Of a stretch of DNA of 64,000 nucleotides, positions 16,702 through 24,591 are shown in pieces (position 1 is the stretch's first letter; each line of letters starts with the position of its first letter). The position numbers and the translations under genes were made by a program. The notes under the pieces were generated by a model. That model searched no databases. It saw only the letters and a list, made by a program, of their open reading frames with translations, and was not told where the DNA came from. The DNA comes from Bacteroidota bacterium (GTDB taxonomy: Bacteria > Bacteroidota > Bacteroidia > B-17B0 > Aurantibacillaceae), in the NCBI GenBank assembly GCA_018267475.1, contig JAFDYI010000005.1, forward strand, positions 62,001 to 126,000. Reading direction: 5' to 3'.

Positions 16702-16741
16702 CTAAGAAACAAGTGATTTTACATTTTTTGTTAAAAAAAAC

Positions 16742-16757
16742 ATTTGTTTAAACAAAT
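16742..16757. promoter_or_regulatory. MarR operator copy 1 (palindrome)
   Basis: ATTTGTTTAAACAAAT is a perfect 16-bp palindrome. It includes the TTTG that would be the -33 element of the marR promoter, so binding here would block transcription. An identical copy stands before the pirin gene. Confidence 0.6.
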
Positions 16758-16762
16758 AAATG

Positions 16763-16770
16763 TAATTTTG
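16763..16770 (+). promoter_or_regulatory. Predicted -7 promoter box of marR
   Basis: TAATTTTG matches TAnnTTTG exactly and ends only 4 bases before the ATG at 16775, so the transcript is probably leaderless. Confidence 0.55.
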
Positions 16771-16774
16771 CGGT

Positions 16775-17221
16775 ATGAAAATAGAAGAAGCTATTAAACA
16801 AAAAAAGTTTGAGTCGTTGCAACAAAAAGCTGTAATTAACCTAATATACACATACCATTATATGATGGATAAACAACAAGCTATTTTTACTAAAAACGAC
16901 CTAACAGCGCAGCAATTTAATGTACTCCGTATATTAAGAGGCAAGCTCCCCAATTCAATGGGTGTAGGCGAAGTAAAAGAAGTTATGTTGGATAAAAATC
17001 CTGATTTAACCAGACTTTGCGACAGACTTTTGAAAAAAAAATTAATAGAACGGTTTCCCAACAAATTTAACAAAAGGCAGATGCTACTAAAAATAACAAA
17101 AGAGGGATTGCATCTATTAAAAAAAATAGACCCACACATAAAAAAACAACAAAAAAAGATGCCAATATCAAACAAAGAGGCTGAAATTTTGTCAGATATT
17201 TTAGATAAATTAAGAAAATAA
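16775..17221 (+). CDS. MarR-family transcriptional regulator
   Basis: 148 residues with the MarR winged helix: an N-terminal dimerisation helix, the recognition region LTAQQFNVLRILRG, then VKEVMLDKNPDLTRLCDRLLKKKLIER and the wing NKRQMLLKITKEG. MarR repressors are released by small aromatic or oxidising ligands. The gene is preceded by a 16-bp palindrome and an identical palindrome precedes the next gene, so it very likely represses itself and the pirin-YceI genes. Lysine-rich at the C-terminus. Confidence 0.9.
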   Translation: MKIEEAIKQKKFESLQQKAVINLIYTYHYMMDKQQAIFTKNDLTAQQFNVLRILRGKLPNSMGVGEVKEVMLDKNPDLTRLCDRLLKKKLIERFPNKFNKRQMLLKITKEGLHLLKKIDPHIKKQQKKMPISNKEAEILSDILDKLRK

Positions 17222-17236
17222 AAAAATAGGAATGAT

Positions 17237-17252
17237 ATTTGTTTAAACAAAT
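17237..17252. promoter_or_regulatory. MarR operator copy 2 (palindrome)
   Basis: ATTTGTTTAAACAAAT, identical to 16742-16757, ends 3 bases before the pirin ATG. The flanking T/A pair extends the palindrome to 18 bp. Confidence 0.6.
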
Positions 17253-17255
17253 AAT

Positions 17256-17987
17256 ATGACTAACACATCAAAAAACAGCCTGATACATAAAGCCAACACC
17301 CGCGGGCAAGCAAACCACGGTTGGCTGCATACGCATCACACTTTTAGCTTTGCGGGTTACCATAACCCTGAGCGCGTTCGTTTTGGGGTATTGCGTGTGC
17401 TTAACGACGATACCGTTGCTGCCGGTATGGGTTTTGGAACTCACCCGCACGATAATGTGGAAATTATTACCATTCCTTTATCCGGTGCTTTGCAACATAA
17501 GGACAGTATGGGCAACAGTTCCATAATAAAAGCAGGCGAGGTGCAGGTAATGAGTGCCGGTTCGGGCATTACACACAGCGAGTTTAATCCCAGCACTACC
17601 GAAGATGTAAAACTGTTGCAAATTTGGCTATTTCCAAACAAAAAAGGCGTAGAACCTCGATACGGGCAAGCCGCCTTTAATATAGGCGAAAGAAAAAATA
17701 AATGGCAACAAATTATATCGCCTCATGCTGATGACGCCGGCCTATGGATTCATCAAAATGCATGGTTTAACCTAACCTCTTTAGAGAACGGAAAAGAATT
17801 AAACTACTCCTTACATGATAAAAACAACGGTCTGTATGTTTTTGTGATAGAAGGAGTCATAACAATAAACTCCACCAAACTAGAACCACGCGATGGCATG
17901 GGGCTGTGGGATATAGAACAGATAACCATAAAAGCAGAAAAAAAAGCGGAAGTACTTGTAATGGAAGTGCCTATGCGACAATCATAA
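17256..17987 (+). CDS. Pirin family protein (cupin; possible quercetin 2,3-dioxygenase)
   Basis: 243 residues, bicupin of the YhhW/pirin type. The N-terminal cupin holds HTFSFAGYHNPERVRFG and the metal-binding GTHPHDNVEIIT, with a further histidine in SGITHSEFN. Members are iron enzymes; some oxidise quercetin, others have redox-sensing roles. The gene lies 34 bases after marR and 19 before the YceI gene, in the same direction, so it is part of the MarR-controlled unit. The start codon is immediately after the second operator. Confidence 0.9.
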   Translation: MTNTSKNSLIHKANTRGQANHGWLHTHHTFSFAGYHNPERVRFGVLRVLNDDTVAAGMGFGTHPHDNVEIITIPLSGALQHKDSMGNSSIIKAGEVQVMSAGSGITHSEFNPSTTEDVKLLQIWLFPNKKGVEPRYGQAAFNIGERKNKWQQIISPHADDAGLWIHQNAWFNLTSLENGKELNYSLHDKNNGLYVFVIEGVITINSTKLEPRDGMGLWDIEQITIKAEKKAEVLVMEVPMRQS

Positions 17988-18006
17988 CCTAATAAAAATA
18001 AAACCA

Positions 18007-18540
18007 ATGAACAAAACAAAATGGGTAATAGACCCTACACACAGCGAAGTGGGCTTTAAAGTAAAGCACCTAATGATTACAAATGTAAACGGAAGTTTCG
18101 CTAGCTTTAGCGGGCAAGCCGAAACCGAAGATGAAACCAGCTTCAAAAACCCCAGTATTTCTTTCGAGGCCGATATAGCCTCTATCAACACCGGTAACGA
18201 ACAACGAGATGCGCATCTTAAATCCCCTGATTTTTTTGATGCAGAAAAATTTCCTAAGCTGCAATTTATTTCTTCTCATACCGAAAAAACAGATGATGGC
18301 TTTGTGCTTCACGGCACGTTCACCATACACGGTATAAGCAAACCTACCCAACTAAACGTATCCTTTAGCGGTATAGCTAAAGACCCTTGGGGAAACACAA
18401 AAGCAGGCTTCTCTATTGAAGGGAAAATAAACAGAAAAGATTTTGGTCTTACCTGGAACGCTCCTACCGAAACAGGCGGTGTATTAGTAAGCGAAGAGGT
18501 AAAACTACAAGCCGAAGTACAATTAGTAAAACAAGGATAA
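18007..18540 (+). CDS. YceI family lipid-binding/stress protein, cytoplasmic form
   Basis: 177 residues, one YceI beta-barrel domain: WVIDPTHSEVGFKVKHLM at the N-terminus, DAEKFPKLQF, and the C-terminal FGLTWNAPTETGGVLVSEEV. YceI barrels bind long isoprenoid or fatty chains. No signal peptide is present, so unlike periplasmic E. coli YceI it should stay in the cytoplasm. It ends the marR-pirin-yceI unit. An AT-rich gap without a clear terminator follows. Confidence 0.9.
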   Translation: MNKTKWVIDPTHSEVGFKVKHLMITNVNGSFASFSGQAETEDETSFKNPSISFEADIASINTGNEQRDAHLKSPDFFDAEKFPKLQFISSHTEKTDDGFVLHGTFTIHGISKPTQLNVSFSGIAKDPWGNTKAGFSIEGKINRKDFGLTWNAPTETGGVLVSEEVKLQAEVQLVKQG

Positions 18541-18649
18541 CAGCCGCCTCATTTCGCTTTTAGTAAAAAATAAGATGAAATTAAGCACACGGGTATTTAA
18601 CTCATTATTTATTCGTGAGGATATAAGATAATGGTTCGCTAAAAACTGC

Positions 18650-18657
18650 TATTTTTG
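18650..18657 (+). promoter_or_regulatory. Predicted -7 promoter box of the gene at 18681
   Basis: TATTTTTG matches TAnnTTTG exactly; the ATG follows 23 bases later. Confidence 0.45.
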
Positions 18658-18680
18658 CCTAAATATTTTTCTTTTTTACT

Positions 18681-19250
18681 ATGCACGATATAGAGCCTTA
18701 TTACAATTGGAGGCATTTATATATAGCTTCTGAAGATGAACGCTCGCCTTTTTACGGGCGCGCCTACAGCGAATTGGAATTTACTAACCAAATATATAAT
18801 TACGTACTGCACCCTCAATGGGATTTTTTTGGAAGCGAAACATTATGTCTAAAAATTTTATTTGTAGATTATGATGAGAAATATTGTTTCATAGAATTGA
18901 TAGGCGAATGGAACGACGCCATCAACAACGATATTATGCTATTAAAACGCGAGTTGATAGACGAGTTGCTGGCTGTAGGCATTACCAAATTTGTTCTTAT
19001 GGGAGAAAATGTACTCAATTTTCATGCCTCAGACGATAGCTATTACGAAGAATGGTTTGAAGACCACGGCGAAGAGGGCTGGATTGCTTTTGTGAATTTT
19101 AGAGAGCACGTACTCAAAGAGTTTCAACAGTATAACTTAGATTGCTATTTTTATTCGGGTGGTGAGTTAGATGATTTTAATTGGCGTCGCTTCAGCCCCG
19201 GACAAGCTTTTGGCAATATCCAAAAAATAATTCAAAAAAGATTGCAATAG
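18681..19250 (+). CDS. Conserved-looking hypothetical protein
   Basis: 189 residues, soluble, acidic, rich in Asp/Glu and aromatic residues, with no signal peptide or membrane helix. I do not recognise a domain. The sequence reads as a compact globular protein (segments LCLKILFVDYDEKYCFIEL and GITKFVLMGENVLNF look like beta strands). It has its own promoter and precedes pfkA by 39 bases in the same direction, so cotranscription with phosphofructokinase is likely. Confidence 0.6.
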   Translation: MHDIEPYYNWRHLYIASEDERSPFYGRAYSELEFTNQIYNYVLHPQWDFFGSETLCLKILFVDYDEKYCFIELIGEWNDAINNDIMLLKRELIDELLAVGITKFVLMGENVLNFHASDDSYYEEWFEDHGEEGWIAFVNFREHVLKEFQQYNLDCYFYSGGELDDFNWRRFSPGQAFGNIQKIIQKRLQ

Positions 19251-19289
19251 AAAAATGTATTCGTTCTTTAACAAAAAATACACGTACGC

Positions 19290-20258
19290 ATGAAAAAAAT
19301 AGCGGTTTTAACCTCAGGAGGAGACGCCCCCGGCATGAATGCCTGCATACGTGCAGTAGTGCGCACGGCCCTGTATCATCACATAGAGGTAATTGGTTTT
19401 AAACACGGGTACGAAGGCCTTATCAACGATGAATGTGTGCAGTTGGTACACCAGTCTGTAGCCAACATTATTCAGCGCGGAGGCACTATACTTAAAGCTT
19501 CGCGCAGCTTGCGTTTTAAAACCGAAGAAGGCATGCAGCAAGCACTTAACAACTTACAAAAACACCATATAGAAGGATTGGTCGTTATAGGGGGCGACGG
19601 AACCTTTGCGGGCGCTATAGCCTTATCAAAAAAAACAAACATACCTATTGTAGGTTGCCCCGGCACCATAGATAATGATTTAGTAGGAACTGATTTTACC
19701 ATAGGTTACGACACCGCCATCAATACCGTGATAGAAGCGGTAGATAAAATACGCGATACCGCCGAAAGCCACGACCGTGTTTTTATTGTAGAGGTAATGG
19801 GGCGCGACGCAGGCCTTATTGCCCTTAGAAGCGGCATTGGCTCTGGTGCCGAAGCCATTTTAATTCCGGAAACAAAAAACGATACACAAAAATTGATAGA
19901 GCGCCTTAGCAAAAGCAGAAAAAACAAATCCAGTAAAATAATTATAGTAGCCGAAGGCGATGAAAGCGGCGGGGCCTATCAAGTAGCCGAAAAAGTAAAA
20001 AAGCAATTTCCACAACTAGATGTACGGGTAAGCATATTAGGGCATATACAAAGAGGCGGCTCCCCTACCTGCATGGAGCGCGTAAACGCCAGCCTGATGG
20101 GTTACAACGCAGTACAAGCCCTTATAGCAAAAAAACAAAGTGTTATGATTGGTATCGTAAATAAACAAGTAAGCTACACGCCTTTTGAAAAAGCCATTAA
20201 GCACATAGAAGATTTAAACCCCGATATGCTGCAAATGATGGAAATTTTATCTATGTAA
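19290..20258 (+). CDS. pfkA: ATP-dependent 6-phosphofructokinase
   Basis: 322 residues of the PFK family. LTSGGDAPGMNACIR at the N-terminus, GGDGTFAGA (nucleotide loop, with the glycine that favours ATP over pyrophosphate), PGTIDNDLVGTD (catalytic Asp), MGRDAG and HIQRGGSPT are all present. It phosphorylates fructose 6-phosphate, the committed glycolytic step. A 3-base gap leads to the next gene, so they are probably cotranscribed. Length is standard for bacterial allosteric PFK. Confidence 0.96.
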   Translation: MKKIAVLTSGGDAPGMNACIRAVVRTALYHHIEVIGFKHGYEGLINDECVQLVHQSVANIIQRGGTILKASRSLRFKTEEGMQQALNNLQKHHIEGLVVIGGDGTFAGAIALSKKTNIPIVGCPGTIDNDLVGTDFTIGYDTAINTVIEAVDKIRDTAESHDRVFIVEVMGRDAGLIALRSGIGSGAEAILIPETKNDTQKLIERLSKSRKNKSSKIIIVAEGDESGGAYQVAEKVKKQFPQLDVRVSILGHIQRGGSPTCMERVNASLMGYNAVQALIAKKQSVMIGIVNKQVSYTPFEKAIKHIEDLNPDMLQMMEILSM

Positions 20259-20261
20259 AAC

Positions 20262-21002
20262 ATGTTGTTGCACACGTTACTTTTGTACTGGATTGTTTTA
20301 GGAATTATTTTATTTCCTATTCAATTATTGGTATCAGCACCTTATGGCAGGCACAGCAAAAAAACATGGGGAGTGATGATACCCAACAAGCTAGGCTGGG
20401 TGTTGATGGAAAGTTGGGCATTGATAGCCTTTGGGGCGGTTTATATAAACTATTTTAGTGTGAATGCCTATGCTCTTTTTTTTAGTGTTTTGTATGTTCT
20501 GCATTATATAAACAGAAGTTTTATTTTCCCTATTCGTACACACACTACCGGCAAGCAAATGCCCTTACTTATTGTTCTTTCGGCTATGTTATTTAATTCA
20601 GTAAACGCAAGTGTTATAGCCTATTACACAGCACAAGAACAATACCCGGATCGGTATTTTTTGCAATGGAATTTTATAACAGGCCTTATTTTATTTTTAT
20701 TGGGCTTTTACATCAACAACAAAGCCGATACCCTACTCATAAATTTAAGAAAGCCCAACGAAACAGGATACAAAATACCTCAAGGTTTTTTGTTTAAATA
20801 TATCTCTTGCCCAAACTTGCTGGGCGAGATAATCGAGTGGTTTGGTTTTGCACTGCTTATATGGAACATAGCGGGCTGGGCTTTTTTAGTTTGGACGGTA
20901 TCTAACTTATTGCCACGCGCCTGGCACCATCACAAGTGGTATAAAAAAACATTCCCCGATTATCCTATAAAAAGGAAAGCAGTCATACCTTTTGTCGTGT
21001 AA
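20262..21002 (+). CDS. Steroid 5-alpha-reductase-like membrane protein (SRD5A family)
   Basis: 246 residues, about six membrane helices. APYGRHSKKTWG and PNKLGWVLMES near the N-terminus, NRSFIFPIR in the middle, GYKIPQGFLFKYISCPNLLGE, and a basic C-terminal WYKKTFPDYPIKRKAVIPF are the hallmarks of 3-oxo-5-alpha-steroid 4-dehydrogenases, NADPH-dependent enzymes of the ER in eukaryotes and of the inner membrane in bacteria. The bacterial substrate is unknown; sterol, steroid-like or polyprenyl lipids are possible. It directly follows pfkA. Confidence 0.82.
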   Translation: MLLHTLLLYWIVLGIILFPIQLLVSAPYGRHSKKTWGVMIPNKLGWVLMESWALIAFGAVYINYFSVNAYALFFSVLYVLHYINRSFIFPIRTHTTGKQMPLLIVLSAMLFNSVNASVIAYYTAQEQYPDRYFLQWNFITGLILFLLGFYINNKADTLLINLRKPNETGYKIPQGFLFKYISCPNLLGEIIEWFGFALLIWNIAGWAFLVWTVSNLLPRAWHHHKWYKKTFPDYPIKRKAVIPFVV

Positions 21003-21142
21003 TGTACCTGCTAAAAAAACAAACCGAGTACAATCAATATCTCCTTATTAGATACAGGGTGTAAAATAACGGAAGGGTGATTCGCAAAAACAACCTGAAT
21101 GTCAGATATATATCGTATTTTTTCTATGTTATCACAATTTTA

Positions 21143-21150
21143 TATCTTTA
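21143..21150 (+). promoter_or_regulatory. Possible -7 promoter box of lpxD
   Basis: TATCTTTA differs by one base from TAnnTTTG and lies 19 bases before the ATG at 21170. Confidence 0.35.
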
Positions 21151-21169
21151 CCTACGTTTTTATACTCTG

Positions 21170-22105
21170 ATGAAAATAGAAAAAACTTCGGCCGGAAAAA
21201 TGGCCCAGCTTATTAACGCCGAAATTATCGGCGATACTACAAGTCGCATTTCAGGATTAAATGAAATACACTGTGTAGAAGAGGGGGATTTAATTTTTGT
21301 AGATCACCCCAAGTATTATAAAAATGCTTTGTTAAGCAAAGCTACTGCCATCATCATCAACCAACAAGTAGCTTGCCCTGATGGTAAAGTGCTGTTGCTG
21401 CACCCCGAGCCTTTTACGGCGTACAACAAATTAGTGCGCCATTTTAAGCCTTTAAAGTTTTCCAACCAAAATATAAGCCCCACAGCCAAGATAGGACAAG
21501 ACACCGTTATTATGCCGGGTGTTTTTGTAGGCAACCATGTGTCAATAGGTAATAACTGTATTATTTACCCCAACGTGGTGTTGTACGATGATACGCAAAT
21601 AGGTAACAACGTGGTAATACATGCCAACAGCGTGCTGGGTAGCGATGCTTTTTATTTTAAACGCCGCTTAGATAAACTGGAAAAACTAGAATCTTGCGGA
21701 AACGTGATAGTAGAAGACGACGTGGAAATAGGCGCTTCTTGTACCGTAGATAGAGGGGCTTCCGGCTCTACTATTATAGGAAAGGGCACTAAAATAGATA
21801 ACCTAGTACATATTGGCCACGATAGCGCTATCGGAAAAAACTGCACTATTGCGGCACAGGTAGGGGTAGCAGGGGTTGTGTCCATAGGTGATAATGTTAT
21901 TTTATGGGGGCAAGCAGGGGTAGCTAACGATGTAAAAATATCGGATAATGTAGAAGTATATGCCCAATCGGGTGTAGGGAAAGATTTGGAAAGCGGAAAG
22001 GTTTATTTTGGCAGCCCGGCATCAGAAGCTCGCGAAAAATTTAAAGAATTAGCCTATTTAAAAAAACTGCCTTCTTTTATAGAAAACATAAAAAACAACA
22101 CTTAA
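21170..22105 (+). CDS. lpxD: UDP-3-O-acylglucosamine N-acyltransferase-like (LpxD)
   Basis: 311 residues. The N-terminal uridine-binding domain (about 1-100) is followed by a left-handed beta-helix of hexapeptide repeats (about 100-275: IGQDTVIMPGVFVG, IGNNCIIYPNVVL, IGNNVVIHANSVL and so on) with the catalytic histidine in NLVHIGHDSAIGKN. It adds a 3-hydroxyacyl chain during lipid A synthesis in the cytoplasm. The ATG at 21170 is preferred to 21077; the longer reading adds an AT-rich hydrophobic stretch unlike LpxD. Bacteroidota often have two LpxD paralogues; which one this is cannot be told here. Confidence 0.85.
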   Translation: MKIEKTSAGKMAQLINAEIIGDTTSRISGLNEIHCVEEGDLIFVDHPKYYKNALLSKATAIIINQQVACPDGKVLLLHPEPFTAYNKLVRHFKPLKFSNQNISPTAKIGQDTVIMPGVFVGNHVSIGNNCIIYPNVVLYDDTQIGNNVVIHANSVLGSDAFYFKRRLDKLEKLESCGNVIVEDDVEIGASCTVDRGASGSTIIGKGTKIDNLVHIGHDSAIGKNCTIAAQVGVAGVVSIGDNVILWGQAGVANDVKISDNVEVYAQSGVGKDLESGKVYFGSPASEAREKFKELAYLKKLPSFIENIKNNT

Positions 22106-22198
22106 AGCGTATAAAGTCATTTTATATTCTTTCGGTTTAATGAACGTTTTTTTGTTAAAAAATGTAAAAATAAAATAGAATAATTAAAAAAAAGGTAG

Positions 22199-22206
22199 TA
22201 CTTTCG
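22199..22206 (+). promoter_or_regulatory. Predicted -7 promoter box of the DUF6089 gene
   Basis: TACTTTCG, the TTCG variant of the -7 box, ends 9 bases before the ATG at 22216. Confidence 0.4.
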
Positions 22207-22215
22207 CTGCACAAT

Positions 22216-23127
22216 ATGAAGAAAAGCATACTCCTATCCCTTTTTACATTACTTTCATTCGGTATTTTTTCTCAGTCTATCAACAAGGCTAAATGGGAAA
22301 TACTAGGGGGCATTGGCCCTACGGGTTTTTTGGGCGATTTAGGTGGTGGCGCCGGCAACGGTACTCACTTTGTTAAAGATTATAATTTCTCCACTACCCG
22401 TTTTAATATCTTTGCCGGCATTAGATACAGGCAGCCGCTCTCGCGCTGGGCTTTTAGAGGCAACTTATATTACGGAATGGTTTCCGGCGATGATACCCAC
22501 TCAAAAGAAGCTTTTAGAAGAAATAGAAATTTAAATTTTCGTTCCCCTATTTTAGAACTTAGCGGGCAAGTAGAATTTTATATTATACGAGAAAGAACCA
22601 AAAGAAATTACTCTATCAGTAGTTTGCGCGGCGGGAGAAGGAAAAGAAAATTTGGTATTTATTTATTTACCGGCATCGGTGTTTTTTACTACAACCCAAA
22701 AGAAGAATTAAATGGTAATTGGTACAATGTAAGAGATTATCACGTAGAGGGGCAAGGCTTGCCCGGTGGGCCTAAACAGTTTTCAAATTTTAATATAGCC
22801 ATTCCGATTGGGATAGGATACCGCTGTGCCATCAACAAAAAATGGAGTATAGGAGCCGAACTTTCTGTACGAAAAACCTTTACCGATTATATAGATGGAG
22901 TGAGCGGCAGGTACTACAATAAAGCCGCTCTGCAAGCAGCATACGGCTCTACCGCAGTTGCCCTTGCCGACCCTAGTTTAGGCACAATACCCGGCGCTAC
23001 TTCCCCCAATGCCGACGGTACCGGCGCACAACGCGGAGACCCAAAATACAAAGACTCGTATATGTTTTTTTCGGTAACGGTGGGTTACAAATTTGTAAAA
23101 CAACACCGCACCCGTGCCAAATTCTAA
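22216..23127 (+). CDS. DUF6089-like outer-membrane beta-barrel protein
   Basis: 303 residues with a signal peptide (MKKSILLSLFTLLSFGIFSQS). The mature part alternates hydrophobic and polar residues as in an outer-membrane barrel and ends in VTVGYKFVKQH. NIFAGIRYRQPLSRWAFRGNLYYG and IAIPIGIGYRCAINKKWSIGAELSVRKTFTDYIDGVSG match the DUF6089 pattern; role unknown. A basic loop (RGGRRKRK, about residue 140) and a Gly/Ala/Pro-rich insert near residues 245-275 look like extracellular loops. Its last 14 bases overlap the following acetyltransferase gene. Confidence 0.8.
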   Translation: MKKSILLSLFTLLSFGIFSQSINKAKWEILGGIGPTGFLGDLGGGAGNGTHFVKDYNFSTTRFNIFAGIRYRQPLSRWAFRGNLYYGMVSGDDTHSKEAFRRNRNLNFRSPILELSGQVEFYIIRERTKRNYSISSLRGGRRKRKFGIYLFTGIGVFYYNPKEELNGNWYNVRDYHVEGQGLPGGPKQFSNFNIAIPIGIGYRCAINKKWSIGAELSVRKTFTDYIDGVSGRYYNKAALQAAYGSTAVALADPSLGTIPGATSPNADGTGAQRGDPKYKDSYMFFSVTVGYKFVKQHRTRAKF

Positions 23128-23560
23128 TTTTATAGTAGAGCGGCCACTAAGCCCTCAAGATTTTGAGCGCTATTACAAGCTGCGTTACGATGTGTTGCGA
23201 AACCCTTGGTATCAACCTAAAGGGAGCGAGTTAGACGAAAGCGATGCTACCAGCATACATGCTTTTATACAGGAAAAAGGAGAGGCTATAGCCTGTGGCC
23301 GTTTGCACTTTATAGACGAACACACTGCGCAAATACGCTACATGGCGGTACATCCCAGCCACCAAGGCAAAGGACTTGGCAAAAGCATTTTATTGCATTT
23401 AGAGGCTAAAGCTCAAGAACAAGGCAGAAGCCTGGTAGTATTACACGCCCGAGAAAACGCATTGGAGTTTTATAAAAAGTGCGGTTATGCCGTGAAAGAA
23501 AAATCATACCTTTTATGGGACACCATTCAACATTTTTTAATGAAAAAAAACGTTACGTAG
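23114..23560 (+). CDS. GNAT family N-acetyltransferase
   Basis: 148 residues, single GNAT domain. The acetyl-CoA-binding loop is MAVHPSHQGKGLGKSILLHL, followed by LVVLHARENALEFYKKCGYAVKEKSYLLW. It probably acetylates a small amine or a protein N-terminus; no closer assignment is possible. The start is a GTG (23114) inside the end of the preceding outer-membrane gene, suggesting coupled translation. Confidence 0.85.
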   Translation: MPNSNFIVERPLSPQDFERYYKLRYDVLRNPWYQPKGSELDESDATSIHAFIQEKGEAIACGRLHFIDEHTAQIRYMAVHPSHQGKGLGKSILLHLEAKAQEQGRSLVVLHARENALEFYKKCGYAVKEKSYLLWDTIQHFLMKKNVT

Positions 23561-23628
23561 TTGTTTTTACGCCAAAGCAAACACCTATTTCCCTCTAATT
23601 AGTACTTTATGTTTTCATTATTTTGATG

Positions 23629-24207
23629 CTATTCCTGCAAACCTTTGCCTGCTATTATGTTAGGAATGCACCTTTCTATCCGGGTGCTGCGTGTAGCACT
23701 TTGCTTGGCCGAAGAAAAGTAAAGAACATAGCCTTTTTTCCTACCGGGACTCAATGCTTCAAAGGCTTTTTTTAGCGATTTATTTTTTTGAAAAGCAAGC
23801 TGTAATTCCTCAGGAAATTCATACTCTTCAGTTTTTTTAAGTACTACATGCAAGCCTTCTTTTTCTATCTCAATAGCTTCGTAAACATACGACTGTATGT
23901 CTTTTTTTAGCTTTTGTATTTCTTTTACAGATGCAAAGCGCAATTGCCTGGCTGCTTGCACATTTTTAGTTTGTTGAATTAGGTGTTTTTTAGCATCTTT
24001 CAGCAGTGCGCCCTTAAAAAACAAAACGGCGCAATACTCTTTAAAACCGTGCATAAGCACTACGTTGTGCTTTTGATACGTGTAGCAAGGCACGCCCCAC
24101 TTTAACTCCTCTTGCAAAAGACACTCTAATATTATTTCTCGTAAGGCTTTAAACTCGTGCTGCCACTTTTGGGCTTTTGCAAAGAAAAAATCAACTTTTG
24201 GATTCAT
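23629..24207 (-). CDS. YdeI-like protein (DUF1801 plus OmdA/YdeI C-terminal domain)
   Basis: 192 residues. The N-terminal half (VDFFFAKAQKWQHEFKALREII, KWGVPCYTYQKHNVVLMHGFKEYCAVLFF) is DUF1801, and the C-terminal half (EFPEELQLAFQKNKSLKKAFEALSPGRKKGYVLYFSSAKQSATRSTRIERCIPNI) is the bacteriocin-protection/YdeI domain. The combination is YdeI-like; the biochemical role is unknown. It is alone on this strand and converges with the GNAT gene. Confidence 0.85.
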   Translation of the reverse strand: MNPKVDFFFAKAQKWQHEFKALREIILECLLQEELKWGVPCYTYQKHNVVLMHGFKEYCAVLFFKGALLKDAKKHLIQQTKNVQAARQLRFASVKEIQKLKKDIQSYVYEAIEIEKEGLHVVLKKTEEYEFPEELQLAFQKNKSLKKAFEALSPGRKKGYVLYFSSAKQSATRSTRIERCIPNIIAGKGLQE

Positions 24208-24287
24208 AAAAAGGCTAACTTACAAAAAACACAACTTCATAACGTTTCTAAAAAGCGTTCGCTAAAAGGTTATTATTCCACCTTTCT

Positions 24288-24590
24288 TTAGCCGTTTTTT
24301 TCAATCACTTTTGGAGCTTTAAAATAATCGCTGTCCTTTTTTGCTGCGTTTTGCAGCGCTTCTTTTTGTGTAATATCTTGTATTATTTCGTCCGTACGCA
24401 AAGTATTGGCTTCTTCCGTCATATATATCAAGGGCTCTACGCCGGTAGTATCTACTTTATTAAGTTGCGCTACAAATGCCAACATATTATTCATATCCTT
24501 AGCAATCGCTTGCTTGGCTGCTTCGTCGGCAAACTCAAGCCGGGCTAAGTGCGCCACTTCTTCTACGGTTTTTAAATCTATTTTATCCAT
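24288..24590 (-). CDS. gatC: Aspartyl/glutamyl-tRNA amidotransferase subunit C
   Basis: 100 residues with the GatC pattern: VEEVAHLARLEF at the N-terminus, a helical MLAFVAQLNKVDTTGVEPL centre, and LRTDEI and APKVIEK at the end. GatC links subunits A and B of the GatCAB enzyme that converts Glu-tRNA(Gln) to Gln-tRNA(Gln) or Asp-tRNA(Asn) to Asn-tRNA(Asn). It follows plsC with only 1 base between them. gatA and gatB are not nearby. Confidence 0.93.
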   Translation of the reverse strand: MDKIDLKTVEEVAHLARLEFADEAAKQAIAKDMNNMLAFVAQLNKVDTTGVEPLIYMTEEANTLRTDEIIQDITQKEALQNAAKKDSDYFKAPKVIEKNG

Positions 24591-24591
24591 G

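Noticed and set aside
22343-22534. Open frames inside coding genes on either strand, such as the one here within the DUF6089 gene
   Set aside because: They lie in other frames of well-supported genes and have no family resemblance or promoter of their own.
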